A DNA stretch of 64,000 nucleotides from Steromphala cineraria (lineage: Eukaryota > Mollusca > Gastropoda > Trochida > Trochidae). Location of the stretch: contig OU744721.1 of NCBI GenBank assembly GCA_916613615.1, positions 81,039,060-81,103,059 of the forward strand, in the 5' to 3' direction. The first letter of the stretch is position 1. Every line of letters starts with the position of its first letter. The translations under genes were made by a program, and so were the position numbers. The notes under the pieces are model-generated. The model saw only the letters and a program-made list of their open reading frames with translations. It made no database searches and was not told the DNA's origin. Shown here one piece after another: positions 12,905 to 26,300 of the stretch.

Positions 12905-13135
12905 CTGAATTAATGAGATTTATCACATCATATTTAGCCACGTCCCTTTTGGCGGAATATTTGCTAAAACGTTACTTGCGAATCAGCGAAATTACGAATA
13001 GAAAAAATAATTGGTACGGCTTGTTAGGAATACAATTGGCCGTTTTCCCTTCTCGGGAGGAATATTTTCAAGAGGATCGGCCATATAAATGCCGCTTAAT
13101 TCATCAACATTTCAAAAATTCATTTTCAGCTTGAG
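12905..13135. repeat. Dispersed repeat, copy 2 (pairs with 10525-10800)
   Basis: This copy carries CACATCATATTTAGCCACG, TACGGCTTGTTAGGAATAC, GGCCGTTTTCCCTTCTCGG, and AGGATCGGCCATATAAATGC, matching in order the first copy about 2.4 kb upstream. The 73-codon open frame across it is not taken as a gene because it follows the repeat exactly. Confidence 0.5.
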
Positions 13136-13544
13136 GTGGATGCATTCAAACAGAGACAGAGAGGATATCCCGACTGGTTCGAATCCCAATAGAGAAAATA
13201 TTTAGTTTTGCTCTTTTATTTTTTCTTGGAGTACGATCGATTTTAATCAGACTGCTAAAAATCACCCTTGAATATCCACTGCCATTGTGTTTTGATAAAG
13301 TGAAAAGAATTTGGAGAAACGGAAACGTGTCGGCGTGGACGTTAAATGCTAAACGACGGTGTTTTTGCACATATGAGTAAGGAGAGCATGGGCAGGTAGA
13401 ATCAGAAAGCTTTACATAATTTACTTCGTACGCTTCTCGTTTTTCAAAAGAGTCATTACAATTTTCTTTTGCCAATGAGTATATTATTTCATAAACTCAT
13501 TCTACTCAAAAATCAATTATAACGTAGCCTTCCAGCGTTTATAT

Positions 13545-14075
13545 TACATACTAGCTCTACCAAACTCAAATCACTTATCACCATGATCCCTATATACTTT
13601 TTGAAGCAGAGATCGTCAAATCATTTTCTATTGCCGTTTCCATGGAAACATGACTAAAACAGTGACTAAATCCCCGTTTTATCCGGAGCACATTTCCTTA
13701 ACTAGTCACGCTAGCTTCGCCAAACTTAATATACTCATCAACCACGATCACTAGGTGTCCCCTTTGACGGAAAGACCAACAGATGATTTTAATTTTTTGC
13801 TGTTCTCATGGAGGCGAAAAGCATGACTCACACTGTGAGTCAGTGTGACTGTATGACCACGTCCTTTGTCCAGATAGACATCCTTCACCAAACTCGCTGC
13901 ACATGTCAACCATTATTTTTAGTATAACTTTTGAGGATAAAGCTACTTGTTGATTTACACAGTAACCCAAAAAGAGTCATTTTGTCAGGAACATATCTCC
14001 TAGACCCTTCATGCTTCTCAAAACTTGATACACAGGTCTAGCATAATCCCTAGATATATCTTTTGAAAGTAAAAC
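13545..14075. repeat. Degenerate tandem repeat, period about 130-170 bp
   Basis: Four diverged units are marked by CTCTACCAAACTCAAAT (13555), GCTTCGCCAAACTTAAT (13715), CCTTCACCAAACTCGCT (13885) and GCTTCTCAAAACTTGAT (14020). Each is followed by a CATCAACCACGATCACTAG-like block. The array resembles the one at 7225-7866 in style but not in sequence. Confidence 0.5.
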
Positions 14076-15427
14076 CTAGTCTGTCTAACAGCCTCTGAAA
14101 TAGAATATCATTAAAGACCCACGCAAGTTTATATTATTATATTAACAAGTGTAGATCACTGCTGTGATGTCTGTTCCTTTCTCGTTTAATCATACAAAAT
14201 AGCATTTTGATCATATTGTCATTTCAGAGACTAACCTTTAGTCTAATTAAAACCTAGTGAAGAAGTTAGTGGTTTCAACGAATGCATGACAAACACATTG
14301 ACCTCAAAGAATTTATTTTTCTAAAACATACATATTTTATTATACATAGTAGCTGGTTGTATGGAAATTTCAAAGGGCTAAATATTTTCTTCATTAACAT
14401 CTCCAAAACTATATACTCTACCATAGTACAATTTGAGCCTCTGTTTGTAAATTCCCATGGACGTGAGCTGTGTGATTTTGAAATTCGTTTACCAAAACGG
14501 GACTTCGCTCGTTTCTTTGATCATCCGAAAGTTGAAATAGCACCATCTAAAGAAGATTTTTTTTCTACATTTGGTTTGCATTCAGAACGTAAATATAAGG
14601 TAGATCATGTCACCCGGGATTAATAAAATATCAAAGAACCTAGTAGACTTGCTCGTAAAGATTTCCCGAACTAAATACAACTTTAAATGAATAGACAAAT
14701 GAAAGAAGTTTATGAATTAATTCATAAATATTTGCACGTTATTGTAGTGCTGATATAAAGCCTAAGACTACAAAATAAACGTTTAACAACAGATACATGA
14801 CATTATTTATCAGACTACCTTGTTCGAGTAAACAGTAATCAATTTGTGTGTTTTGAATTATTATTTGTCAATTGATATAGATTATATGAAAGTTTACTCG
14901 TAAAAGTTTCTTTTGAGCAGGGTCATTTATTCATTATTATAAAAAATACCTTACAAGTCGTGTGCCGAAACAGTAGGCTAATGAACCCGTCAACAGCCAT
15001 TTAAAAACTATGAAAAAAGTGGAACTATAGGATCGCACGAGGAGGCTGCGTTAGTGCGAATTGTAATGCCGGGAACATGATTTGGGAAAGGCATGAATTA
15101 AACATTAAACAGCATGCATCATACTATACATAGTTAACGGCTATTGGTAAATATTCATCCCAGCGACTGAGTGGCTTTATGAATCTAATTTTTAATCATC
15201 ATTTACAAGTTTATCATTTCCTTTAAAAACAGCAAATGATCGTTTTGCAATTATAATTTTTTTCTTTCCTATCACCAGTCATTATATGCTCTAACAGACA
15301 CGTGAGTTCATAAACGGCAATGGCCGCCTCCCACCATTGAAGCTTGTCAGCATAGCCTCGTTTCGAATATTTTGGTCACAGCTATGAATATGGTATTGTA
15401 CAACTATTGTAATGAGGTATTTACATA

Positions 15428-16764
15428 CACTAAACCCCAAAAGAAACTATCCACTCTTTCAAATTTTCATTGAAAAATAACAAGACACGGTTTCCTATCC
15501 TAACAACATTTTATCTAATACTGAATCATTTGCACATCATTTTACTTCATTTGTTTTGCAATAACTCGTTTATCTTACAGCCAGGAAACGTTTTATTATC
15601 ACTGGTGTGAAATGTTAATTTCCATTTTTTAGAAATCGAAGTTTCTGATCATATGTTAATGAATTTATGGAATATGGAGTCCATTGTCATCAATACTTCG
15701 TATGTCCACCTTCAGCTGTTATGCAGGCAAATACTCGACGTTTCATTGATGTCGTGAGACGTCTGACGGTGACGTTAGGGATGTTCCCCCATTCATCCTG
15801 TAGGGCTTGTTCCAGCTGCATCAGGTTGACTGGAGGGTTTGCTCTATTCCTGATTCGCCTCCCTAGACAGTCCCACATGTGTTCAATTGGAGAGAGATCA
15901 GGAGAACGTGACGGCCACGGCAAGACGTTGACGTTATTGTTGTACAGGAATGTTGACACTGCTCTTGCTGAATGTGCAGGCGCGTTATCGTGTTGAAACA
16001 AAGTTCCTGGGTGATTCTGAAGAAATGGCAACACAACAGGACGAAGAACTTGATCAATGTATCTTTGCGCATCGGTGAACATAACATTTCGCCAATCACG
16101 AAGCTGCCACCTTCGTATACGTCTTGTCCAGATTAATCGGTTATGTCGATGTTGACGTGTCAACGTTGGGCCACAATAAGGTCGACGGGCCCGAATGCTC
16201 TTAACCTCCTTCTGACGGTTGATTGACTAAGCACCCTCCCGAGGGCCGTAGACGCCGAATCTGCAACTGTCAGGAATCGATTTCGGAGATTGAGAGTTCT
16301 TAAGTATCGGTTTTCCCGACGTGACGTCACACGTGGTCTACCTGTACGTGACCTATCTAATGTTGTTCCCGTGTCCCTATAACGTTTCATCAAATTTTCG
16401 ATGACAGCTGAATGTTCTTGCAATAAGAACATTTATAGCACCCATGTCCTTCATACCCAAGGCCCCGCCGCGCTGTTCTGGGGTCAATCTCGGCATTTTA
16501 AAATTGGTTTTATATGACCTGCCTCACATGTGAATTGATCGCTTGCCAACTCACTTTCAATAATGAATGTGTGAAACAATGATCAAAGAAAAACGTGTTT
16601 TCTCATTTTTCAACAAAAGTCATGAAAATCAAGTACCTAATCAATTTCTGAGATGAACTACTGAAATGTTACGTTTTGGCGACCTGTTTCCATAAAACTT
16701 AACTAAAGTAAATTAAGAATATATTTGAATTCTAAAAATGGAAAGTTTCTTTTGGTGTTTAGTG
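15428..16764 (-). mobile_element. Tc1-family DNA transposon, 1337 bp, complete ends
   Basis: The two ends are inverted repeats. The left reads CACTAAACCCCAAAAGAAAC and the right, reversed, reads CACTAAACACCAAAAGAAAC. Each end is bordered by a TA dinucleotide (15426-15427 and 16765-16766), the target duplication of Tc1/mariner elements. Between them lies one minus-strand transposase gene, now broken (15690-16432). The ends are well preserved, so the insertion may be fairly young. It lies about 290 bp upstream of the first sulfotransferase exon. Confidence 0.9.
15690..16432 (-). pseudogene. Tc1 transposase, internally deleted and frameshifted
   Basis: The N-terminal frame (16432-16160) keeps the paired-like helix-turn-helix region, with the GRPRVTSRRENRYL hinge. 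The C-terminal frame (16163-15690) keeps a DDE-type end: HDNAPAH, then 34 residues after that Asp, then the Glu of SPDLSPIEHMWD, so the D34E spacing is intact. Two defects are visible. The frame shifts at about 16160. FTD, the site of the first catalytic Asp, is joined directly to AQRYIDQVLRP, so the usual stretch of several dozen residues between these blocks is missing. The gene should be dead but could be mobilised in trans through its intact ends. Confidence 0.9.
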
Positions 16765-17053
16765 TACAAGAACCTGCCTTCATACAAGCCTTCTCACTTG
16801 TAGATGGTAATAAAACAGAAAACTAGCCATCTAAAGTTTCCGATACTTTATCCATGTGCGCATGACAAGTGTGTTACACACGAAGATAAAAACGTAAGGT
16901 ATGATAATATCTCTATTAAAATTGTGGTTGATGTTAAAGTTGAAGGTGAATATTTGTGAGAAAGTTTAATTTTACTTCAAGCTGTTTGTAGAACTAGTTT
17001 TTCGAGTCTCTTAACTTTGAAATTAATAAAATTAATTTGATTATTATTTGCAG

Positions 17054-17302
17054 TATGAAATGTTGGAAACAACTGGGATCACGTACAAGAAGGCAATTTC
17101 AACTCTAATCGTCCTTATTGTGACATTGCTTACCGTTTTCGGGTATGGTATCCTACAAGAACGATACATTTATATTTGGAACATCAACTTTGCGCCTAGA
17201 ATTAATAAGCAAAAAGACACGCCATCCTTTGCTAAATCTCGAAAAGTACCAGGAACTTCAGACGACGAAAGGTGTAGCAATTTACCAACTGGAATCCCAA
17301 AG
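17054..17302 (+). CDS. Copy A exon 1: tail, membrane anchor, stem
   Basis: It follows a TTATTTGCAG acceptor and ends in CCAAAG at a GTAAAA donor, phase 0. The ATG at 17060 gives residues 1-81: eleven polar residues, a 21-residue hydrophobic anchor (about 12-32, ISTLIVLIVTLLTVFGYG), then a Ser/Lys-rich stem. The frame is open for two codons before that ATG, so a start in an upstream exon cannot be excluded. Copy B's equivalent lies beyond base 64000. Confidence 0.8.
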
Positions 17303-20300
17303 GTAAAACATTCACATTGCCAAATTAAACATACACATTGAAAAATCATAAAACGTGAATTTCACCATCAGCTGAAACGGTTCTTTCATGCACACATAGA
17401 TGTTACCCCCTTGTCAAAGTGATAGAAAACAACCTTGCAATGTCTTAATTTAAATAGAAGCACGGATGAATATGAAACTTGGCGTTGACACGCGTGCCAT
17501 CGGTTGCAGTTGTGACTTTCCTCAGGTACAGTGATAAAGCTGAAAGGGGATTTAAAGAATTTAAATATATCTCAGAAATAAGAGGTGGAAACTTGCAATA
17601 CATTGAGATTTACATGTATACAATTTTGATTTTCCCTACACGCCACCTTATAATTTAAAATTGTTTGTTCAGTATGATGAAAATTGACGTTGCTCCGAGG
17701 AATATAACTTTCAAAATATTTTATCTATCGGGGTTCGAATTCAACCCAGCCGAGGATATCCCAGCCGGATAAAGTCCAAACCCCGATAGACAATTTTTTT
17801 TCACAATTTTATTCCTCGATGTTAATCAGAATAAGAGAGATTGTTGTGCATAAAATATTGCTTTTTCTGAAGTTTTAAACATTTTCTTAGTACATCATGA
17901 AGATTTTAGTGTCTCATAGGCCACATTGACCGGACACTTTTAATGTGTGTGACACTCAAATAAAAGAATATTCTTCTTCTTCTTCTTCATCATAATGACC
18001 GATTATAGGAAGGCACAAATTAAACATTTTTCAGACACGTCCGTCATATCTGCCAGGTCTAAAGAACCCTTGCTGGTATGGAGAAGATGGTCGGTTAAGA
18101 TGTCTACCATATTTTTACCTAGCTGGTCTACCGAAAAGTGGCACCACCGACCTCTACAGACAAGTGACGAAACATCCTGACGTTACTCAGGCAATGTATA
18201 AGGAATCACACTGGATATCAAGGAGACGTTTTTGTAAGCATAGAAATGTTTAACAACTTGTATCTTTCATTATTGTGAATAAAACCGAAATTTATTTACA
18301 CATGAATTTACCAGCAAAAAGTTTATGTTGTTTGACATTATCTTAGACATTTCTACACATCAACATTCGGTAACCCTTGTTAATGTTCGGAACTCGCTAT
18401 AGCATGTATATAATATGAAAGAATCTTATAACTGTACGATATTTGACAAATAATTATTTTTCCTCATTTCTATAAAATATGTCTCCGAGTATTATGCTCC
18501 AGTGAATGTTATACAATTAAGTAATGAATACATAATTGTCAATCAATATGTCCCATGGAATGTCTAGATTAAACTAGATGTATATATATATATAACTTGA
18601 CAATAGAGTTTTCTTTCATATGAAAGGTGGAAATTTATCATATTTCTTCAATTCAAATCAAATTAATATTTGACGAATATGAATACCTATTCCAAAACAA
18701 ATTACCTACATTGATTATTATTTGCTGATCGTTCTTACATACAAGTATGGTAACCAAAAGTAAACTTCTGCAAACAATGAATTTTGCAATGAATGGAATT
18801 ATTCAATCTGTAATTGAAATGCATGTTATCGTGTCAAGAGGAGTGGATTCTTAAAAAACTAATCAACATTTCAACAGCTCTATTCCTTGTAAATTCTCTA
18901 TCGTAATCCATGCATTATTTTACAAAAATAGAAACACTCATTTATCTTCATTATAGCAGCAAAGTTTTCAAATTTGAATGAAAAAATACAAATTTCGGTA
19001 CAAAGTCATCCGTTATGAGACGTAACCTTGAAACGCGCTTGAACAAAGTTTGTCCGAATATCTCGTGCACCGCGATGCAACTGCCAAATCCACGTGTGCT
19101 TAGATCGTACTACTAATGTCTTTTACGTGCGATTCATGCTATAACCGTCTGTTAAAAATTCGGTTTCATACTGACAACCCAACTTTAATAATCAACAAAT
19201 CAATTATGCTCTTCATATATGTTAGATGCTCTATGTACTTATTAAGATAAAGCATTCATTAAAGTCAAGTTGAGTGGACTTGTATTATGAAACAACTTCA
19301 ACACCTGAGACCACTATGATATATTCATTCTCGAAAATAATCCTCGTTGGAAGGACGGGGATGCAAGGTGGAATCATGTAAAATGTCTAATTGTTTTGTG
19401 CTGCTAACGTGATGCTGTACCAGGGTTAGAGATTTTGATTGAATAGAGATGGATTGTGATTAGTGTAAGGCTTGGTCGTTTTAAGTGGGTCCTACAAAAC
19501 CCAAAACTTAAATATAGGCAAAACAAAATGATGATATATCCACTGCTTCAAAAAGTATGTGTAACGAACATCTAAGCAACATGAAAGACATAAGTTTATC
19601 ATACCTTTATAAGATTGAAGAGTGTTAGAAACGATGGGAAAATGACTTAGTCCATTCCTTGCAGTAAAAACTGAAAACATGACAAAACAGTAACAAAACT
19701 TCACTTGTTGAGAACATGTGAACATAAAGGTTCTCTGGTTGAAATATTTTATGTAGCCTAACATCCAGGTGGAGAATAGAATCATCAATACACACAGATT
19801 TATTCACGTTTATTATCTGTTTGTTTCTTTACAAAGTGGTTTTGCACTTCTGATTCACAATTTGATAAAGATCAAATATATAATTTAAAAAAAATAACAA
19901 CTAGTTTGTTACATTTCTATTCATAAAGAACATAGTTTAATTTGACAAGAAGGGATTTACTTTTACCACATGTCACTTGCTTACATTAACTGATTTGGTG
20001 TAAACAGCCCGATGAAGCTTCACATGTGGTGATGGTTTCTTTACAAGAAATAAAAAATTCTATCAGCACTTTCAAAGACTTCCCAAACTCATAGACGTCG
20101 TTTTACATCCGAGCATTTAAATAGAAGCACCGGAATGCTTTGTCTATTATAACGTCATGTTGCAAAAACACTTTAACGTGAACGTGAGTACATAAAGCTC
20201 AGAACTGTTTCAGCAGCACTTCGTCATGGTAGTGGCAGTCAACAAGGAAATGACACTATATAATTTTTGCGAAAAGAGATCCTGTAAGCCTGAGATAAAC

Positions 20301-23300
20301 GTTTCCAAACAAACAATTTGGAAGCGTCTCATTACTGCAGGTCTCAACTCAAAGACTAGGCCCAAGTTGGCTTGCACGTTCTCCGGTCCGAAACCCTATT
20401 GAACATGTTTGGAACATGAGGCAGGTCTTCATTTCATGACGTCGAGGTCAACTGAGAATTCATTTTTAGAGCTCGGAAGTGCCAAAATGTATGGAACAAC
20501 CTTTCAGTAGAGGACATCAATATCAAAATGAGATTGCAATTTCAATTAAATAATAATAAAATTTCAAAAAGTATATTTTGTGTTTATCATACTAAGGAGA
20601 CGTGACCCCATCAAATTGTGAGATAACGAAACTTCCTAATGATTGATAAAATTAATTAAAGCTGTTATGTTTTATATGCATTTGTACATGTATCCAAAAT
20701 GGCATAAGCATGAGCGATTGGATTGGATTGGTTATTTCTTAAAGGACATTAACCACCACATTCACTATTTAATATATATTCTATGTCATTTGGGTTTTTA
20801 TCATTTCAGTTGTGAAAAACAAAACATTTTACGAGAGGGACTTAAAGGAGTACACGCAATTCTTCCAGCCATTAGCCCAAAAAGTACTATCAGGCATCAA
20901 AAGTGCACACCAAAGCGTAATAGGTAAGAGTACTAATGAAGAAATTGTCAACACTTCAGTTATATTTAAAATATTCCCACATACATCATTTCTGGTGATC
21001 AATGATTGTTGAGTGCTATTAAGAAATCGATAAGTATGTCATCATTTGATGTTTTTACAAAGAAAACTCTATTTGCTTATATAACGATTTGAATTTTCTT
21101 AGAAGGTACATTCAACAGATTTACGTAAATAAATGATTCGTGATTTATAAGAATTCCAAATATGGTCTCTGAAATTATATTTATATACATGTAGTAACAT
21201 CGAGTTCAATGTAACATTGATAAGTCATTGACAATTGATTGTCCCTGTGACACTCTAGGTGATGGAAGTGCGTCGACCTTGTGGTATAACAATTACTGGT
21301 ACGGGTTGAGGGAGAACTGTGGTCTGAAGGAACCCAAGTTCATCACTGCCCACTACATCAAATACCTTCTCCCTCGAGTGAAGATCATGGCTATTATGAG
21401 GAATCCAACAGACAGGTGGGTCGGAGATAAACATCTTCATAAACGTTTATACTCAGGACCAGAGTTTATGTAGCATGCCCATGCAGCAGTACTAGAATAA
21501 ATGTTAAGCAAATTAAATTCATGAAAAAGTAAGGAAATCATTTACGTTCATATGTATGATATGTTAATCAATTATGATATCCATTTAGTATTTATCGTTA
21601 TATGTATTTGCTGTGTTTGCAGATTATACTCTGGATATTTGTTCTTCTCGAACCATGGCGAGAAAAAGTCAAAAGATGATTTTCACAATATGGTTGTGAA
21701 CGCAATCAACATGTTTAATTCATGTCTGTCTACATCGTCAATGAGAGCGTGTGCATACAATGATACCATCGACAGCATGTTAAAGGTAAATATCACATGA
21801 CATTCTTCTTCAACAAGTTAGTTTAAACAAGATGTGTATGTGAAATCCCCCCCCCCCCCCCCCCCCCCCAAAGTCACGAGGTCAAAAGTTAGGACCTCAT
21901 CAGAAAGATCTTATCATGATAGCTATGAGCAAGGTTATAGTTTTTTGTGTTTTGTGTTTTCCTTGCGTATGCATCAATGATGCGTATAATGAAAAAGTAA
22001 GTTTTTAAGAAGTCAGATCAAAGCATGTTCTTCCTTTGGACAAGACATGGTTGAGCGGGTATGCTCTTGCCAAAAGGATATTTCTTCATAATGACCCCAC
22101 CATTGTTGTTCATGAGTATGAGAAAAGTTTGTCAACTGATATTGAGTCTATGCCAGTTGATAACAAACAATCACCACATATGTCATCTAAGGAGTCTTTA
22201 ACGATTAGTTGTTAGAATGATAAAATTCTGCTTGGCATGTTTTTAAAAATGAAGAAGACATTCTGCTTCTCTTAGTATGTTTATCATTAACTTCGAATCC
22301 ATGTTGGTCTCTTTAATTTAGATATAATAAACCATCTTTCCATTTGTACTTTTTCAACATAATAATTCTAAACAGCATTTTTATTGTGTTCTCATAAACA
22401 TTTTCTTTACTAACAGGTTCGACTCCATATTGGTCTTTATGACGTTTTCGTGCAAGATTGGATGAATGTGTTTGCCAAAGAACAACTCCATTTTATTAGA
22501 TTTGAGGATTATGTACAAAATCGATTGGCCACTGTCAGGAATATTTACAAATTTCTTAAAATACGTGAGTAATGTTTTTCATACAGGTTTGATTTATATG
22601 TCAATTTTCGATCATATTGAACACTTAAGACCAATCGATAGCCAAGTTACCTTCTGATATGTAATTTCTGAGCGTTTTGGGTGGACACTTGTTCATCCGT
22701 TTGTAAACTTTTCGAATTTTGACTACTTTTCGAGCTCAACTTGTTCTTCAGAGTAGCAATGCAAGAAATTCAAATCTGTACTATTTTAAAATTATTAGCC
22801 GTTAAATTCGTAATATTTGTTACCTCAAACTCAAACTCAACTTTTACACTAGTAAAACAAGAGAGTTTAGTCCCTGTAAACCAATTTTAAAAAACATATC
22901 ATTTATGATACTACATAATGCATATATATATATATTTTTTAAGTTTCTGGTTGTCGAAACATCGATCAGGTTTAAAGAGACACTCCGTGAATTATCAATC
23001 CTTCATAAAACTTACCAAAAGTCAACATACATACGAAGAGCATAAATAATTGTTTTGAACACTTTCCGATCATGAGTTTCATCGTCATGACATCAACGTC
23101 ATAGTGGTCATAGTGTGCATCGTATTAGCTCAACGAATCAATTCGAAACATGAGAACTAAAAACTGAAAGAAGGTTTTGTCCTCTGCTATGGTTATTATT
23201 CTACTCAGTATAAGGACATGTTGGTAATATAAAGGAATTTTATATCATTCTGAATATCGAATTAAATATCGGTGTTATGTTTTAAGCTAATTAATTGGAG

Positions 23301-26300
23301 TGTGATGAGATTAAATATGATTTATTTTATACAAATTTCGGGGTTTGCTAGTTTTTGTCATCCAAAACAAAAGTTGTTTATGTGCTTTCTATTTAAAAAA
23401 TTAAAAAGGTCGGCTTTCCCAGGGGCTGCTCTTCGTAAATTATACAAATGCAGGTCAAAATAGTCATCGTTTGTTAACGATTTGTGTGATTTCAAGTTTA
23501 TTTGAAAGCTTAGTTTGGATTTAAAGTATGAATCATATCAAATGTGTCAATGGAAGTTAAAAACCTGATCTTTGGTTGATGTTGCCTGTAAGGCCCGATG
23601 GGCTTATAGCATGGCGTGGTGTCCGGCGTCCGTCCGTAAACTTTCAGCATTTTCGACTTCTTCTCCAGAAGCATAAGGCGTAATAAGGGCCACAGAGGAA
23701 ACGCCCTAAAAACTAGTTCATTTTCTTCTCCAGAAGCATAAGGCCTTGAAATCTGAAACCTTGTGTACAGACTCCTTATAATTATATATTTGAGCAATTA
23801 TGTTTCTGGATTGATTATCTGAAATCACATCGCCTATATACTTAATTTTAGGAATGGTGACCCTGTGGCCCCTATTTTACCATATATTTACGTATCTGTC
23901 ACATTTATTAGCTTATTAATATCTTATCTAATATTGATAAATTGAAATAAGTTATTGGTTTGCCATTATTAATTCTTTTGCAATTTCAGTAACAGGGAGG
24001 CTTCTAATAATAAATCATTCCATAGACAAGGAACTTTATTAAACAAACGATGATCAAGAATGCAGTAATTTAGATGATATGATGTCAGTATATGTTTCAC
24101 AATCGGTGTCATTTATTGGATTCTAAGCTGAAATAAAATTTCATATTTTTACAGCTAATGCAAATTTTTATGTTATCCAAGTCGTCTGAGGTGTATTCAT
24201 ACATGAACTCGACCACGTGTGTCTTGGCCACGCAAACGCAACTTTGGGAAAACCCAGCTGCTAAATATATGATTTTCCTTGATGCGCGCTAATTGAGTCC
24301 CTAGGTGCATGGTGCACTTCTTAGAGATACTTCCCATGTTGCCAAAATATATTTGATGGTATTAGTGTATAGAGAAAAGATTGTTCTATAGAGTGATGGT
24401 AATCTTAGATGTTTGAAGAAAAACTTCTCTTATACAAACACTAACTCGCGGAGTGTCACTTTAAGTTTACACCTGCAAGAACATTGGCAAGGTTTGTAAT
24501 CCTCAACCCAAGTTTGTCAGCTGTAGATTGAGACATGAGCACATCTCATAATCATAAACCTTAATAAATAAATAATAAAGATTTTGAATTTTGTTTTTGA
24601 TATGACGTTGACCCTTCTGGTTTTATATGAATTTAAACATCTTTGTTTCTTTTGAAATAAGATTTATCAATGATCATATAGATAGTGTTAAAAGACATCA
24701 CATGGCCCTTTACAAATGAAAACATAATAGTGGATACTTACTATTACATAGCAAGATAATCGACCGAAATCAGATAATTTTTCACCTCGAAGGCAAACAG
24801 AAGGATACTTGGAAAATAACAACTTTTGCATTCAGATGACCAAGTTTTAGTAAATCCAATATTATCATTACTTAATACAAATCAGACAGATTGATCAGAT
24901 AGTTTAAGTCTCAAACCAGACACATTACAAAAAATAAGCTTGAATATATCTGAGTCAACACATGTATGTGTACGTTCAGGGCTCGGGTCACACCCGAATC
25001 TGTGAGTGAGTTGATCCTGGGCACTGGTTATCCTGGAGAGATGTCAGTTAATTCTGGCTGGCTTTCTTCACTCGCTCCGTGGGTGCGTCGCCTGAAGGAT
25101 TCTTAACTTAGTTAGATCATTGGATATTCCAAAACCACTCTCCTTAAGTTTGGCTCCTAAGGCAATAGCATTAAGTTTACAGTCTATAGACCTCTCCACG
25201 GCGAATTTCATGGACGCAGCCATTTTGTGGCAGCCATTAAGCGGCTGCAAAGTTAACTGGTCAGTGTTATTTGCAACGCTGCGGGATTTGCGCATTGACG
25301 TTGCATACACGTAAAGACGGTACCCAGTCACCACTTAAGCGGCATACGCTAACGTCACCTTCCTTACCAACTAATAGTTCATTTAAGTATCTCCTTATGT
25401 CACATCGGCATCAAACACTTCAGTTAAGATTTTCCAAAGCTTGGCAATGTATGTAAATGACCAGGTAAATACGAAATAATGTTAAAGTCGGCGATATTAA
25501 AGTGAAATTTAGGGTCTATGAATGACGTTAGATATCTAATTTATTAACTCAGTCGACTATTTCTTTATTTCAACTGCTATTTTATCCTGTTTGATTGTTT
25601 TTTGTTTGTTTTTGTTCAATAATCTAGATTAACGAATATTTGTTTTCAAGGAAACATGATTATATCACAATATTCTATCAATATTTACTGTAGGCCTATA
25701 GCTTTGTAAAGGATTGATTGGCCAATTTACTAGGCGTTGAAAGCCTTTCAGCAAATTAGGATTTCGATGCTAATGAATTTACCTTAATGTAATAAATTTT
25801 CAATGATATTTTTTCAAGTAAAATATTATTTTAAGGAAGTAAGTGTTTAATTTTAAATAAAAGTCATTTAAAATTCCAACATTCCAACCATTCCTATCCA
25901 CCGATAAAGTTTCTAATTAGCAACCAACAAGGGCAACCTACAAACAAAATTTAAAACTTTTAAGGCAACGTCGCAAGCAATCTAAATAATTTTAGATCAA
26001 CAGGTTTCTATGTCTTATAATATTAGACAATATGGAACCGTCGATGTAACTTTATTTTGATTTCAATACAAGGAAATTCTATCATGAGCAACTTCTTTGA
26101 CAATGGCGACGTTGCGGCACAGGTTCTTTTCCGTTTTTAAAGCATGAAAACATTTACATTTTCGAAACATTAATATAATGAAATAAAAGAAGTTGTTCAT
26201 ACGTAGAATTTCCTAGTTTTCCTTATACTACCAACTAAAGTGACCCTCAAACAGTTAATTTCATAGTACTTATATATATAGTGATCATTAAATATATTAT

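Noticed and set aside
14282..14623. 113-codon plus-strand frame
   Set aside because: No recognisable domain, no splice context, and no second copy in the window. Composition is partly coding-like, but that is not enough to call it a gene.
17995..18180. Plus-strand open frame starting MTDYRKAQ
   Set aside because: It overlaps exon 2 in the wrong frame; the frame one base over gives the clear PAPS-loop sequence.
21255..21440. Minus-strand open frame of 61 codons
   Set aside because: It is the antisense shadow of copy A exon 4. The same shadow appears on the plus strand at 61115-61300 over copy B exon 4.
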